Source: UBA6059 sp964351595
GTDB lineage: Bacteria > Bacteroidota > Bacteroidia > Cytophagales > Cyclobacteriaceae
NCBI GenBank assembly: GCA_964351595.1
Contig: CAYGOT010000004.1
Coordinates: 62,001 to 126,000 of the forward strand
Length of the DNA: 64,000 bases
Reading direction: 5' to 3'
Part shown: positions 32,222-41,575 of the stretch, piece after piece
Layout of the letters: each line of letters starts with the position of its first letter
Numbering within the stretch: position 1 is the stretch's first letter
Notes under the pieces: generated by a model
The model's database searches: none
What the model saw: only the letters and a program-made list of their open reading frames with translations
Told to the model about the DNA's origin: nothing
Translations under genes and position numbers: made by a program

Positions 32222-34870
32222 ATGAGCTCAGGTAAGACTATTTTCATTGGATTGTTATGTGCTTTTGCTTTTGTTGGCTGTAGAGTCACCCAGCCGGAGC
32301 ACTCTCTCAATGATGATGTAAAGCAGGAATTGATTAACAGCAATGGAGACAGTGTCACTGTAGCTGCCGGAGAAATATATCAGGCGAGTCGGTTTAAAAG
32401 ATTCATGCTAGGCGATCATTATCGTGATGTATGGCTGACTCCTGTACAAATACCGATCATAGACCTGGACTCAGCAAAACAGGGACTCACCATCCTCGAC
32501 AAAGGTGGTGGTATGCAGACCTACTCACTCAAACTCAAAGCGGAGAACGGAAGGCTCTACTCACTTCGGTCAATACAGAAAGATCCATCACCCACCTTAC
32601 CACTTCCACTACAATATAGCTTTGCCGATGATGTCGTACAGGATCAAATTTCCGCTTCGCATCCCTATGGCGCATTCACACTTCCTCCGCTGGGCGATGC
32701 GGCCGGTATATACCACACCAACCCGCAGCTGTTTTATATCCCCGATACGCCAGAACTGGGAGAGTATCAGGAAAACTACGGCGGCATCATGGCCATGCTT
32801 GAGCAGGACGCAGACGAAGACTGGTCGGGTTATGAAGACTTTGGCGGAACAGAGGAAGCCATCAGTACTTCATCAATGATTGAAGAGCTGCTTGATAATA
32901 ACGACAATGAAGTGGATCAGGAAAACTTTGCCCGAGCGCGCCTCTTCGACATGTGGGTCGGCGACTGGGACAGGCATGAGGGTCAATGGCGATGGGCAAC
33001 TCTTGAGGGAGAAAACGGTGACCTTTTCAGACCAATTCCTGAAGATCGGGATAATATCTTCTTCCGGTTTGATGGCTTGATGCCTTCCATCATCAATCGT
33101 AAATGGGCAATGCGGAAGTTTCAGGACTTTGATGATGCGCGGGTTAGAGACATTGCCGGACTCAATCAAAATGCCAAGGATATTGATCGCAGGTTGATTA
33201 CAGCGCTGACGGAAGATGATTGGATAGCCATAGCCAATGAATTGCAAAATGGTCTGACTGATGAGGTCATAGATAACGCCATGACCAGGATGCCCGAAGC
33301 TGCGCAGGATATTAGCGCAGACTACATTGCTGATAAGCTGAAAGAGCGACGAGCCTACCTACCGGAATACGCAAGACGCTACTACCGCATCCTCGCCAGG
33401 CAGGTGAGCATTCACGGTAGTGACCAAAACGAGGTGGTGGAAATAGAGCGGGCGGCCACAGGAACCAGCGTCAGGATGTATGAGGCAGAAGATGATGGCG
33501 AGAAGAAGCGGCTGATGTATGAACGAACATTCGACCCCAGGGAAACAGAAGAGATACGCATCTACACTTTCGCCGACAATGACTTCATCTATCTGTCAGG
33601 AAGTGCTCCAAAGTCGCCAATAGTGCGCATCATAGCCGGTACTGGCGATGATGTCATCGAGGATCAGTCGAGCGTCAACGGGATGAAAAGGCATACGGTG
33701 GTCTATGATCATACCGATGGGACGAAGGTCGAGCGGTCAAAGGAAACAAAACTAATGCTCAAACCATCTCTTGATGTCAGTGCCTACGATTTTGAAGAGT
33801 TTTCATATGACTACTTAGGGCCCGCAGCATTCTTTGGATACAACGAGGATGATGGGCTATATCTAGGAGGAGGAGTGGTGATCAAAAAGCAGGGGTTTCG
33901 CCAGAGCCCCCACGCCAGTTATCACAAAATAGTGGCTAATGTTGCTCCCGCTAACTTCTCATGGAACTTCGACTATGAAGGGGACTTCAAACAGGTGATT
34001 GGCGAAGTAGGCGTCAACATTACGGCCTCACTCCGTTCGCCAAACTACTTCACCAACTTTTTCGGATATGGCAATGAGACTACTATCAACCCGAACGCGC
34101 CTGATGACTTTTATGAAGTGAGGTTTACTGATATCGACTTTAATCCCAGTGTGACATTTCCGTTAGGCCAAAAGGGATTTGTGAAGCTGGGGCCCAGCTA
34201 TCAGTACGTGGAGGTCAAAGATGACTTTAACCGCTTCGTAAGCCGGGATCTGCCCATCATAAGAGATGATGTGTTTAAGGGTCAGCATTTCGGGGGTGCA
34301 ACCTTTGAGGCTGAGATCAAAACGATAGACAATGATATCGTACCCGAAAAAGGCATAAGATGGAATACCTCTATCAATTGGCTGAGCGAGTTTGGTAGTC
34401 CTCAAGCGCAGCTCAGCGTTTTTAGAAGTGTACTCAGTGGGTATTATTCCATTGATGAGCCCACCAAGATTACCTTCGCCTCAAGAGTAGGTGTACGGAG
34501 TGTCGCCGGGAATTTCCGTTTTTATCAGGCGAGTACCCTCGGTAACAACGGCGGACTGACAAGGCCGGGTACTTTGCGCGGATTTGAAAGAGACAGATTC
34601 TCAGGACGCACCAGCTTTTTCAACAACAATGAAGTAAGAGCACGGCTGGCTCGAATTCCATTCTACTACATGCCGTTCGCGGTAGGTGTCTTGCTACACT
34701 ATGATCACGGTAGGGTTTGGTATGACGGTGAGCCGTCAGATCGCTGGCACCATAGCTATGGCGGAGGTCTGTGGTTCAATCCGCTCGGACAATGGGTGCT
34801 CACCGCGACCTACTCCGGCAGCAATGACGGTGGCAGCCCATTCATCGTGAATCTTGGTTTTTTCTTTTAG
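32222..34870 (+). CDS. large lipoprotein with kinase-like motif and BamA-type barrel
   Basis: An 882-residue exported protein: lipobox-like CAFAFVGC (C20), a ~430-residue periplasmic part, then a C-terminal BamA/surface-antigen barrel (RPGTLRGFERDRFSGRTSFF, then strands to VNLGFFF). Inside the soluble part LFDMWVGDWDRHEGQWRWA (~residues 240-258) followed by PIPEDRDNIFF resembles the DRHxxN...D catalytic loop of HipA/FAM20-like atypical kinases; this is my inference. It is 2 nt downstream of the HD-PycTM gene and certainly co-transcribed, making an inner-membrane/outer-membrane pair. Confidence 0.75.
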   Translation: MSSGKTIFIGLLCAFAFVGCRVTQPEHSLNDDVKQELINSNGDSVTVAAGEIYQASRFKRFMLGDHYRDVWLTPVQIPIIDLDSAKQGLTILDKGGGMQTYSLKLKAENGRLYSLRSIQKDPSPTLPLPLQYSFADDVVQDQISASHPYGAFTLPPLGDAAGIYHTNPQLFYIPDTPELGEYQENYGGIMAMLEQDADEDWSGYEDFGGTEEAISTSSMIEELLDNNDNEVDQENFARARLFDMWVGDWDRHEGQWRWATLEGENGDLFRPIPEDRDNIFFRFDGLMPSIINRKWAMRKFQDFDDARVRDIAGLNQNAKDIDRRLITALTEDDWIAIANELQNGLTDEVIDNAMTRMPEAAQDISADYIADKLKERRAYLPEYARRYYRILARQVSIHGSDQNEVVEIERAATGTSVRMYEAEDDGEKKRLMYERTFDPRETEEIRIYTFADNDFIYLSGSAPKSPIVRIIAGTGDDVIEDQSSVNGMKRHTVVYDHTDGTKVERSKETKLMLKPSLDVSAYDFEEFSYDYLGPAAFFGYNEDDGLYLGGGVVIKKQGFRQSPHASYHKIVANVAPANFSWNFDYEGDFKQVIGEVGVNITASLRSPNYFTNFFGYGNETTINPNAPDDFYEVRFTDIDFNPSVTFPLGQKGFVKLGPSYQYVEVKDDFNRFVSRDLPIIRDDVFKGQHFGGATFEAEIKTIDNDIVPEKGIRWNTSINWLSEFGSPQAQLSVFRSVLSGYYSIDEPTKITFASRVGVRSVAGNFRFYQASTLGNNGGLTRPGTLRGFERDRFSGRTSFFNNNEVRARLARIPFYYMPFAVGVLLHYDHGRVWYDGEPSDRWHHSYGGGLWFNPLGQWVLTATYSGSNDGGSPFIVNLGFFF

Positions 34871-34911
34871 CAGCCACCGCAATGCCTGACTCGTTGTTGA
34901 CTTTACAGCAT

Positions 34912-35397
34912 TTACAAAGTCCTAAAATACTCCAGTATGGCGCGGGCTTGAACTTCCGACAGGTGCTGATTGGCCATCGGTGAACCGTTGAATTCGAGAA
35001 ATAAATCTCTTGCCAGAGAGTCCTCTTTGAGCATGCGCTCAGGATTTAGGATCATATTCATGACCCACTCAGGTGTGCGTCGCTCCAATATTCCTTGAGG
35101 GGCAGGGCCAATAAATTTTTCGGTGGGCTTGTGGCAGATCATGCAGTTCTCCTCATAGATATGCTTGCCAGTCAATGCAAGCGCCTGGTCGATCGTATCA
35201 GGTAAGACCAATGACTCAATTGGGCCGACTCCTTTACTAGTTAAATCAATTCTGCTGGATGCCTCGACCACATCCAGGACTGGGCTGGAAGTCACATTGT
35301 TGATATCGAAGCTATCGCTCTGTTGCTCCTTCTTTCCGCAACTCAATATTACAAGTAAAGGAATAATACATAGCTGTAAATACCGTCGATGACTCAT
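34912..35397 (-). CDS. c-type cytochrome lipoprotein
   Basis: A 161-residue lipoprotein (lipobox VILSC) with one haem c motif CMICH in EENCMICHKPTEKFIGPAP and a distal Met in NGSPMANQHLSE as sixth ligand. ATG 35397 (MSHRRYLQL) precedes the signal; the longer frame adds eight residues. Divergent from a DUF1080 gene, a combination seen in carbohydrate-oxidising Bacteroidota. Soluble electron carrier in the periplasm. Confidence 0.85.
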   Translation of the reverse strand: MSHRRYLQLCIIPLLVILSCGKKEQQSDSFDINNVTSSPVLDVVEASSRIDLTSKGVGPIESLVLPDTIDQALALTGKHIYEENCMICHKPTEKFIGPAPQGILERRTPEWVMNMILNPERMLKEDSLARDLFLEFNGSPMANQHLSEVQARAILEYFRTL

Positions 35398-35483
35398 TAA
35401 GTCTACTTCTTGATACGCCAATACAAGGATAATGAATCGAAAAAATTCACTAACTATGGATTCAAATAATTGCAGTCAAGCCT

Positions 35484-36170
35484 ATGAAATATCTCATTGT
35501 CCTCTTCTCATTTTTGTTGTCCAGCTGTAGTACTGATAGCGGCTGGGTCGACCTATTCAATGGTGAAAATCTGTACGGCTGGCATGTTTATGGAGGAACG
35601 CAAAACTACAATGGCTGGGATGTGCAAGGTGGCGTACTGCTCTTCGATCCGGCGCAACGCACGGCCGCCGAGAATGCCAATCTCATGACCGACCGGCAGT
35701 ATACTAACTTCGAGCTATCACTAGAATGGATGATCGGAGAAAATGGCAACTCTGGACTCTTCTGGGGTGTAGTGGAAGACCCAAAGTTTGAACATCCCTA
35801 TCAGACCGGCGCGGAGATTCAAATATTAGACGATGGCTGGACTGCCTATATCGAAGAACGTGGGGATATTAACCGGGCGGGCTCACTATATGGCATGATC
35901 GCGCCATCGGAGATTGTGAGTAAGCCTTCCGGTGAATGGAACAGCTATCTACTCCACATCGACCACAAGGAGAATCTGGGCTACCTGATCTTCAATGATG
36001 TGAAAGTAGTTGAGTTTCCTGTGCATGGGCCCGAGTGGGATGCACTCATCGCCAACTCGACCTTCGCCGGTTGGGACGGTTTTGGACGAGCTCAAACCGG
36101 CCATATTTGCTTACAGGACTATGGTGGTAAAGTAGCCTTCAGGAATATCAGGATCAGAGAGCTGCTCTGA
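35484..36170 (+). CDS. DUF1080 (3-keto-disaccharide hydrolase) lipoprotein
   Basis: A 228-residue lipoprotein (LLSSC) with the DUF1080 fold: WVDLFNGENLYGWHVYGG at the N-terminus, NFELSLEWMIGENGNSGLFW and YQTGAEIQILDD in the middle, ICLQDYGGKVAFRNIRIREL at the end. Related proteins hydrolyse 3-keto-glycosides or bind sugars. Concanavalin-like sandwich. Probably acts with oxidoreductases elsewhere; the divergent cytochrome c may be functionally linked. Confidence 0.85.
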   Translation: MKYLIVLFSFLLSSCSTDSGWVDLFNGENLYGWHVYGGTQNYNGWDVQGGVLLFDPAQRTAAENANLMTDRQYTNFELSLEWMIGENGNSGLFWGVVEDPKFEHPYQTGAEIQILDDGWTAYIEERGDINRAGSLYGMIAPSEIVSKPSGEWNSYLLHIDHKENLGYLIFNDVKVVEFPVHGPEWDALIANSTFAGWDGFGRAQTGHICLQDYGGKVAFRNIRIRELL

Positions 36171-36294
36171 TTAGAATGGTAGGTAATAGTAAACTGAAGT
36201 CTTATACTTCCAAGCTAATTGGAGTAAATAACTCGGAAGGGGGAACTGATCAGCCAAGTCCGAGGATTTTCTTTAATTTTATGCCTTGAATCCA

Positions 36295-37053
36295 ATGAAA
36301 TACCTTGTTGGCATAACCTTTCTACTAACTGGTCTTAATACCACCCTGCTTCAAGCTCAGACCATCAAATGGGAAGATTCGCTGAGTCAAGCCACCGTAT
36401 ACCTGCATATTGATGCAGAAGACTTCAAAGAGCATCCGCATAGATCCTCAGCGGCCTATGATGTGATCGAAACCCCTGCAGAATTTCATGAGACTATTCT
36501 CAGCATCACCAACAAAACGTTGCGGAAGTACCCAAGCGATGTGCTCAACAGACACGTAGAAAAGCTTTATCTCTACGATCAGTTTGATAAAGGAAATGAC
36601 CTGATGGGCGTTTACCGTGGTAAACACGGCTTCTTATTTGCCATACCATATCTGGACAATGGTCAAGTTGACACACTGGATCTTGAGCGGGTGATCCATC
36701 ATGAGATCTCCCACAGGCTACAAATGTTTGAAGGAAAAGGGTTCGATCTGAAAAGTTGGAAAGAGAATAACACCCTGAAGTATGGTGAAATCAAAAACAA
36801 CAACCGTGATTTTGCACCGGACCTATATGACAAAGGGTTCATCAATAAATATGCGTTAATGAACAAATTCGAGGATTTTGCAGCTTTCGCTGAGAATATC
36901 TTCATCAATAAGCCTGCTTTTTGGAATGCGATCGACAGTCACACCGCTCTTCGAAATAAATTCGAAATTATCTGCGCGTATTATGAGTCACTCGATCCAA
37001 TTATGAATCAGGATTATTTTCTTGAGATGAATAATGTGACCCTCTCGCCCTAA
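36295..37053 (+). CDS. exported putative zinc metallopeptidase
   Basis: A 252-residue protein with signal peptide (ends LLQAQ). The sequence LERVIHHEISHRLQMFEG gives an HExxH zincin motif, and NKFEDFAAFAENIF downstream could supply the third (Glu) ligand, as in gluzincins. Start moved to ATG 36295 from a TTG three codons earlier. The stop overlaps the end of the converging BNR-repeat gene by 3 nt. No closer family recognised. Confidence 0.65.
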   Translation: MKYLVGITFLLTGLNTTLLQAQTIKWEDSLSQATVYLHIDAEDFKEHPHRSSAAYDVIETPAEFHETILSITNKTLRKYPSDVLNRHVEKLYLYDQFDKGNDLMGVYRGKHGFLFAIPYLDNGQVDTLDLERVIHHEISHRLQMFEGKGFDLKSWKENNTLKYGEIKNNNRDFAPDLYDKGFINKYALMNKFEDFAAFAENIFINKPAFWNAIDSHTALRNKFEIICAYYESLDPIMNQDYFLEMNNVTLSP

Positions 37054-40000
37054 AACTCAAATCCCCTCCTGCTGACTTCATTCTTGAACTCCAGCCAATG
37101 CGGCAGCAGGTCACTTCGATAGTACGATTGGACGGCAGATAGCTGTTTCTCCAAATCTGCAATTACCGCTCTGTCATTGTCACTCACAGGTTCATAGGGC
37201 GAGTGCATATAGTAGAAAGCCTTTCCTATCTGATGCTCCAATCGAGGTGAGTCACTGATCGCTCCTTGCACATTGCGGTAGGCGATACGGCTCCAGACTT
37301 CCTCGACTTGCTCCTTGATCGTATTGATAAGTTCTTCGTTGGTATCACTACCGTAATCACTCACCATCTTTTCGATATAGTTCAGGCTATCAATCAAGCC
37401 GTCCTTAGCCTGGCTGATGTCTTCTAGCTGATCCCGGAGCGCCTCATTTTCTTCAAATGCTATAGCCTCATATTCAATCCTGGGATCAGGAAGCACCGTA
37501 AGCGACTGCTCCAGTTGATCATCGCCATAGTTCAAGTGAACCGTATACGCTCCCGGTGCGACCAATGGCCGTTCCAATACTGGACTCATCAAGGGGCCAT
37601 AGATCGATTTACCAGCCTTCTCGAGATTCCAGTAGGTGCGATTGAGACCTTTGACGGCTTTCTCCTTCCAGCTGTAAATCTTCCTACCTTCGCGACTAAT
37701 GGCCAACTCGACAGAATCCGCTTCATTCACCCAGTAGCTGAGCGTCGCTCCTTTTGGCAGATTGTCCCCTGTGAACATATGCGCTGGCGTCAGCCGCTGA
37801 CCGATCGCCTGATCAATGATCGCCTGATAAGCCGGCCTGGTCTTAAAAAGATGAACTGCTTGATCTCTGACCTTAGGCACACTAGCCAACTCCTCCAGAG
37901 GTCCGAGATCATCCAGCACCCAGAATGATCTTCCGAATGTCGCTATCACCAAGTCATTCTCTCGTGGGTGGATCTTCAGATCAGTGGTCGAAACTGATGG
38001 AAAGCCTTCTTCCCATTTGCTCCATGAATCACCCCCATCAATTGAGTAGAAAAGTCCAAACTCAGTACCCACAAACATCAGGTTGGGGGTTTTGGGATGC
38101 TGGACGAAAGAGAGCGCGAAAGCATCAATGCCTTTGTCGAACAACAAGTTCTGCCAGGACTTGCCACCGTCTTCAGTTTCAAATACGTAGGGCTTCCAAT
38201 CTCCTTGTCTGTGATTGTCGATCACCACATAGGCGGACTGTTCATCGTAATTAGAAGCTACGATTTGGGTCACCCAACCTGCCTCAGGTGCACCTTTAAT
38301 ATTTCTGGTAAGGTCAACCCATGACTCCCCGCCATCAGTAGTCAGATGCACTTTGCTGTCATCACTGCCTGTCCATATCACGCCTTCTTTGACTGAGCTC
38401 GGTGCTATTGTCACCAAAGTGGTATGATTTTCTGCAGTAGTAGCATCAATAGACAGCCCACCACTGGAAAGTTGTTGCTGTTTCTTGGCATCATTGGTGG
38501 TCAGATCCGGACTGATGACCTTCCAGCTATCACCAAAGTCTGTACTCTTGTGAACGAATTGGCTTCCCAGGTAAATGGTGCCTGATCGAAAAGGATCACT
38601 GGCGATAGCAGCATTCCAGTTAAATCGCAGTTTTCGCTCAGGATCCGCAGGGCGAATGGTCTTTCGCTGGCCGGTTTCCTTATTGATCCGCACCAGCATC
38701 CCACCTTGCCAAAGCGCATATACAATATTCTTGTCCTCCGCATCCATCGCCACATCAAAGCCATCATTGAAGGCCAATTCCTTCCAGTAGCCATTCCTTA
38801 ACCCGCCACGATTCCAAACTTTATTGGGGCCATACCACGTACCATTGTCCTGCAAGCCACCATAGACATGGTATGGATACTCATCATCCAGCGCGACATG
38901 ATAGAACTGACCTAGCGGTAAATTCTCTGCAAACCGCCAGTGGTCCGCACCATCCTTTGTCCAATAGAGCCCCCCATCCGTGCCATCAATGATAAAGTCC
39001 GGGTCTTCCGGATGTATCCAGAATGCCTGATGATCTGCGTGTACCTCAAAGCCCCAATCCTCGATCACCTCAAAGTCTTTACCTCCATTTTCACTCCTGG
39101 CCAACCGAGAGTAAAGGTTGTAGACGCGATTTTCATTCCTAGGGTCGACATAGAGATCGGCAAAATAGAATGGTCGGCTGCCGATAGTCGCTTCATTGAT
39201 CATCGTCCATGTAGCTCCTCCATCTTCGGACTTGTACATAGCGTTCTTCTTATTCTCAATAAGGGTATAGATCACATTCGGGTTCGATGGCGCTACCGCA
39301 ATGCCGATACGCCCGTAAGGCTTTTTGGGCAGGCCTCCCTTTTCCGATAGGTCAGACCAGGTCTCTCCTCCATCGATAGAAACGAACAAGCCTGAGCCCT
39401 CCCCGCCGGAGGTCATGTCCCACGGTGTGCGCTGTAGCTGCCAGAGCGCTGCAAACAGCTTGTTTGGGTTTGATGGATCCATGCGGAGCTCCGCTACTCC
39501 TGTACTATTGTTTGCGCCTAAGACCTTGCGCCAGGTCTTGCCTCCGTCTATGGTTTTGTACACTCCTCGGTGCTCATCAGCAGTGTAAGGGTTGCCTTGA
39601 GCGCCTACCCATACGGTGTTGGGGTCGGATGGGTGAGTTATCACACGGTGAATGTTCCTGGTCAATTCCAGCCCCTTAAGCTGCCAGGTCCTTCCGGCAT
39701 CAAGGCTTTTGTAGATACCCGCGCCACTGTTCTGAGAATTGCGGGGATTGCCCTCACCTGTCCCTGCCCACAGGGTGCTGGGGTTAGGTTGGAAAACAGC
39801 TACTGCTCCGATGCTCTGGATGGGCTGCTCATCGAAGATCGGGTCAAATGTAGTCCCATCGTTTGTCGTTTTCCACAGGCCACCCGAAGCTGTGCCGATA
39901 TACCATATCTTGGGATTACCCAGTACTACATCGATGGCAGTGATACGGCCGCTCATTCCGGCGGGTCCGATATTTCGTGGGGCCCACTGCTCTTGAGATT

Positions 40001-40061
40001 GGGCTACCAAGTCAAAATTCAGCAGGAATAAACAAAAGAGTAAAGTTTGAAGGATTTTCAT
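37050..40061 (-). CDS. exported BNR/sortilin-like propeller protein
   Basis: A 1003-residue secreted protein (signal peptide to about residue 21, LVAQSQ). The first ~700 residues are ~10 repeats with Asp-box motifs such as SLDAGRTW, TIDGGKTW, SIDGGETW and SEDGGATW, forming VPS10/sortilin-like propellers; the last ~250 residues are a beta-sandwich followed by helices. Members are often annotated as glycosyl hydrolase-like, but no sialidase catalytic set is visible. No type IX C-terminal domain seen. ATG 40061 chosen for the clean signal peptide. Confidence 0.82.
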   Translation of the reverse strand: MKILQTLLFCLFLLNFDLVAQSQEQWAPRNIGPAGMSGRITAIDVVLGNPKIWYIGTASGGLWKTTNDGTTFDPIFDEQPIQSIGAVAVFQPNPSTLWAGTGEGNPRNSQNSGAGIYKSLDAGRTWQLKGLELTRNIHRVITHPSDPNTVWVGAQGNPYTADEHRGVYKTIDGGKTWRKVLGANNSTGVAELRMDPSNPNKLFAALWQLQRTPWDMTSGGEGSGLFVSIDGGETWSDLSEKGGLPKKPYGRIGIAVAPSNPNVIYTLIENKKNAMYKSEDGGATWTMINEATIGSRPFYFADLYVDPRNENRVYNLYSRLARSENGGKDFEVIEDWGFEVHADHQAFWIHPEDPDFIIDGTDGGLYWTKDGADHWRFAENLPLGQFYHVALDDEYPYHVYGGLQDNGTWYGPNKVWNRGGLRNGYWKELAFNDGFDVAMDAEDKNIVYALWQGGMLVRINKETGQRKTIRPADPERKLRFNWNAAIASDPFRSGTIYLGSQFVHKSTDFGDSWKVISPDLTTNDAKKQQQLSSGGLSIDATTAENHTTLVTIAPSSVKEGVIWTGSDDSKVHLTTDGGESWVDLTRNIKGAPEAGWVTQIVASNYDEQSAYVVIDNHRQGDWKPYVFETEDGGKSWQNLLFDKGIDAFALSFVQHPKTPNLMFVGTEFGLFYSIDGGDSWSKWEEGFPSVSTTDLKIHPRENDLVIATFGRSFWVLDDLGPLEELASVPKVRDQAVHLFKTRPAYQAIIDQAIGQRLTPAHMFTGDNLPKGATLSYWVNEADSVELAISREGRKIYSWKEKAVKGLNRTYWNLEKAGKSIYGPLMSPVLERPLVAPGAYTVHLNYGDDQLEQSLTVLPDPRIEYEAIAFEENEALRDQLEDISQAKDGLIDSLNYIEKMVSDYGSDTNEELINTIKEQVEEVWSRIAYRNVQGAISDSPRLEHQIGKAFYYMHSPYEPVSDNDRAVIADLEKQLSAVQSYYRSDLLPHWLEFKNEVSRRGFEF

Positions 40062-40215
40062 AGGTGCAAAGTGGTCAACCCGTAACAAGCCAGCTGTATA
40101 ATAATTTGTACTATTTGAATAGCATAGTAGTATTCAGCTGCCAACTTTAAAGAAAAAGATTAAATTTTCTAGAAATTATTCTGTAATATGGTATCGAAAT
40201 TACGACGAGTAATAG

Positions 40216-40227
40216 TGGTGATCACCA
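40216..40227. promoter_or_regulatory. perfect palindrome TGGTGATCACCA
   Basis: Twelve-base perfect palindrome 49 nt upstream of the antiporter start, within the divergent region between the BNR gene and the antiporter. Possible operator. Confidence 0.3.
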
Positions 40228-40275
40228 TTTGGAATCAAGAATCATAGAGAACGAAAGTAGCTATCCCTAGCACAT

Positions 40276-41550
40276 ATGCATATACTTGATATAATTGCCC
40301 TCTTCATTTTTCTCGCGGGGATATTCATCTACACTAATACGTACTATCTCAAGCAGCCATCCTCCATTGGTTTGATGATCATGGCGTTGATCCTATCGGT
40401 AATCATCTTTGTTGCCGGCCAGGTAGCTCCCAGTTTCCAGCTTGGAACGGTGCGTCTGATGGAAGATTACAATTACTCCGAAATCCTCTACCAGATATTT
40501 ATCAGCTTCATGCTTTTTGCAGGAGCGCTTCAAATAGACTTTAAAAAACTCGCCAAGGAGAAAACTCCTGTGCTTGTATTGGCCACTGTGGGTGTATTCC
40601 TGTCTACAGGTATCATCGGTACTTCTATCTATTATCTCTTAGGCTGGATGGGCATTGAGCTCAACTTCCTGTACTGCCTGGTATTTGGAGCGCTGATCTC
40701 CCCTACTGACCCTATCGCGGTAACGGCGGTGATCAAGCGATTTAACTTATCTAAAGACCTGGAAACGCGTATTGCCGGAGAGTCATTGTTCAATGACGGT
40801 GTGGCAGTAGTGACGGCACTGACCCTGCTCGATCTTGAGCATGCCGGTGAAGAGCATTCACTTAGCCTCTTCGATGTGGTCTACATTTTCGGGACAGACA
40901 TAGGAGGTGGGGTTATTATCGGACTGTTCCTCGGCTATATTGGCTTCAAGCTGCTCGACTACATAGACAATGACGAGGTAGAGGTAGAGATCTTAATGAC
41001 TTTGGCACTCGTCATGGCAGGTACCCAGTTGGCAGATATCGCTCATGTATCATCGAAGCAAGCAGCGGTTGTGATGGGTCTGGTCATAGGCAATGAAGGC
41101 TATAAGCAGACTACTTCGAATGCGGCCGGAGACTATGTATTCAAGTTTTGGCGACTGATGGAGGAGTCGCTCAACGCCATGCTCTTTGTGCTCATCGCCC
41201 TGGAGATGCTGGTCATCCCACTACGGCTGGACTACTTCGCGGCTGGCTTTATCGCGTTCAATATCGTACTGTTCGCGAGATGGATTAGTGTGGTTATTCC
41301 TATTAAGATCATGGCTCAGAACCGCCGCTTTGAGAGAAATACTATACCCATAATGACCTGGGGTGCTTTGCGCGGTGGTATGCCCGTGGCATTGTCGCTC
41401 TCCCTACCGGAATTTCAGGGTAAAGATGTGATCGTCACCATGACTTACATTGTAGTGCTACTCTCAATACTCTACCAGGGACTGACCGTCACCAGACTAC
41501 TGGAAGTCAGTCAGCCAGAAAAGTTTGCCCACTCAATGGACAAACTGTAA
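40276..41550 (+). CDS. CPA1-type Na+/H+ antiporter
   Basis: A 424-residue antiporter with about 12 TM helices. FGALISPTDPIAVTAVIKRF carries the conserved (S/T)DP unwound-helix motif and AGESLFNDGVAVV the ND motif of electroneutral cation/proton antiporters. Works in pH and sodium homeostasis at the inner membrane. The tail is short, without a TrkA-C domain. Convergent with the universal-stress gene, 25 nt apart. Confidence 0.87.
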   Translation: MHILDIIALFIFLAGIFIYTNTYYLKQPSSIGLMIMALILSVIIFVAGQVAPSFQLGTVRLMEDYNYSEILYQIFISFMLFAGALQIDFKKLAKEKTPVLVLATVGVFLSTGIIGTSIYYLLGWMGIELNFLYCLVFGALISPTDPIAVTAVIKRFNLSKDLETRIAGESLFNDGVAVVTALTLLDLEHAGEEHSLSLFDVVYIFGTDIGGGVIIGLFLGYIGFKLLDYIDNDEVEVEILMTLALVMAGTQLADIAHVSSKQAAVVMGLVIGNEGYKQTTSNAAGDYVFKFWRLMEESLNAMLFVLIALEMLVIPLRLDYFAAGFIAFNIVLFARWISVVIPIKIMAQNRRFERNTIPIMTWGALRGGMPVALSLSLPEFQGKDVIVTMTYIVVLLSILYQGLTVTRLLEVSQPEKFAHSMDKL

Positions 41551-41575
41551 GAAAACCAGAAGCTAGTATAGTCTA

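Noticed and set aside
31026..34870. Complete Pycsar defence system
   Set aside because: No uridylate/cytidylate cyclase gene is visible next to the PycTM gene; only the effector-type fold can be claimed.
36295..40061. Convergent peptidase and BNR genes as one functional unit
   Set aside because: They are on opposite strands and merely share 3 nt at their stops.
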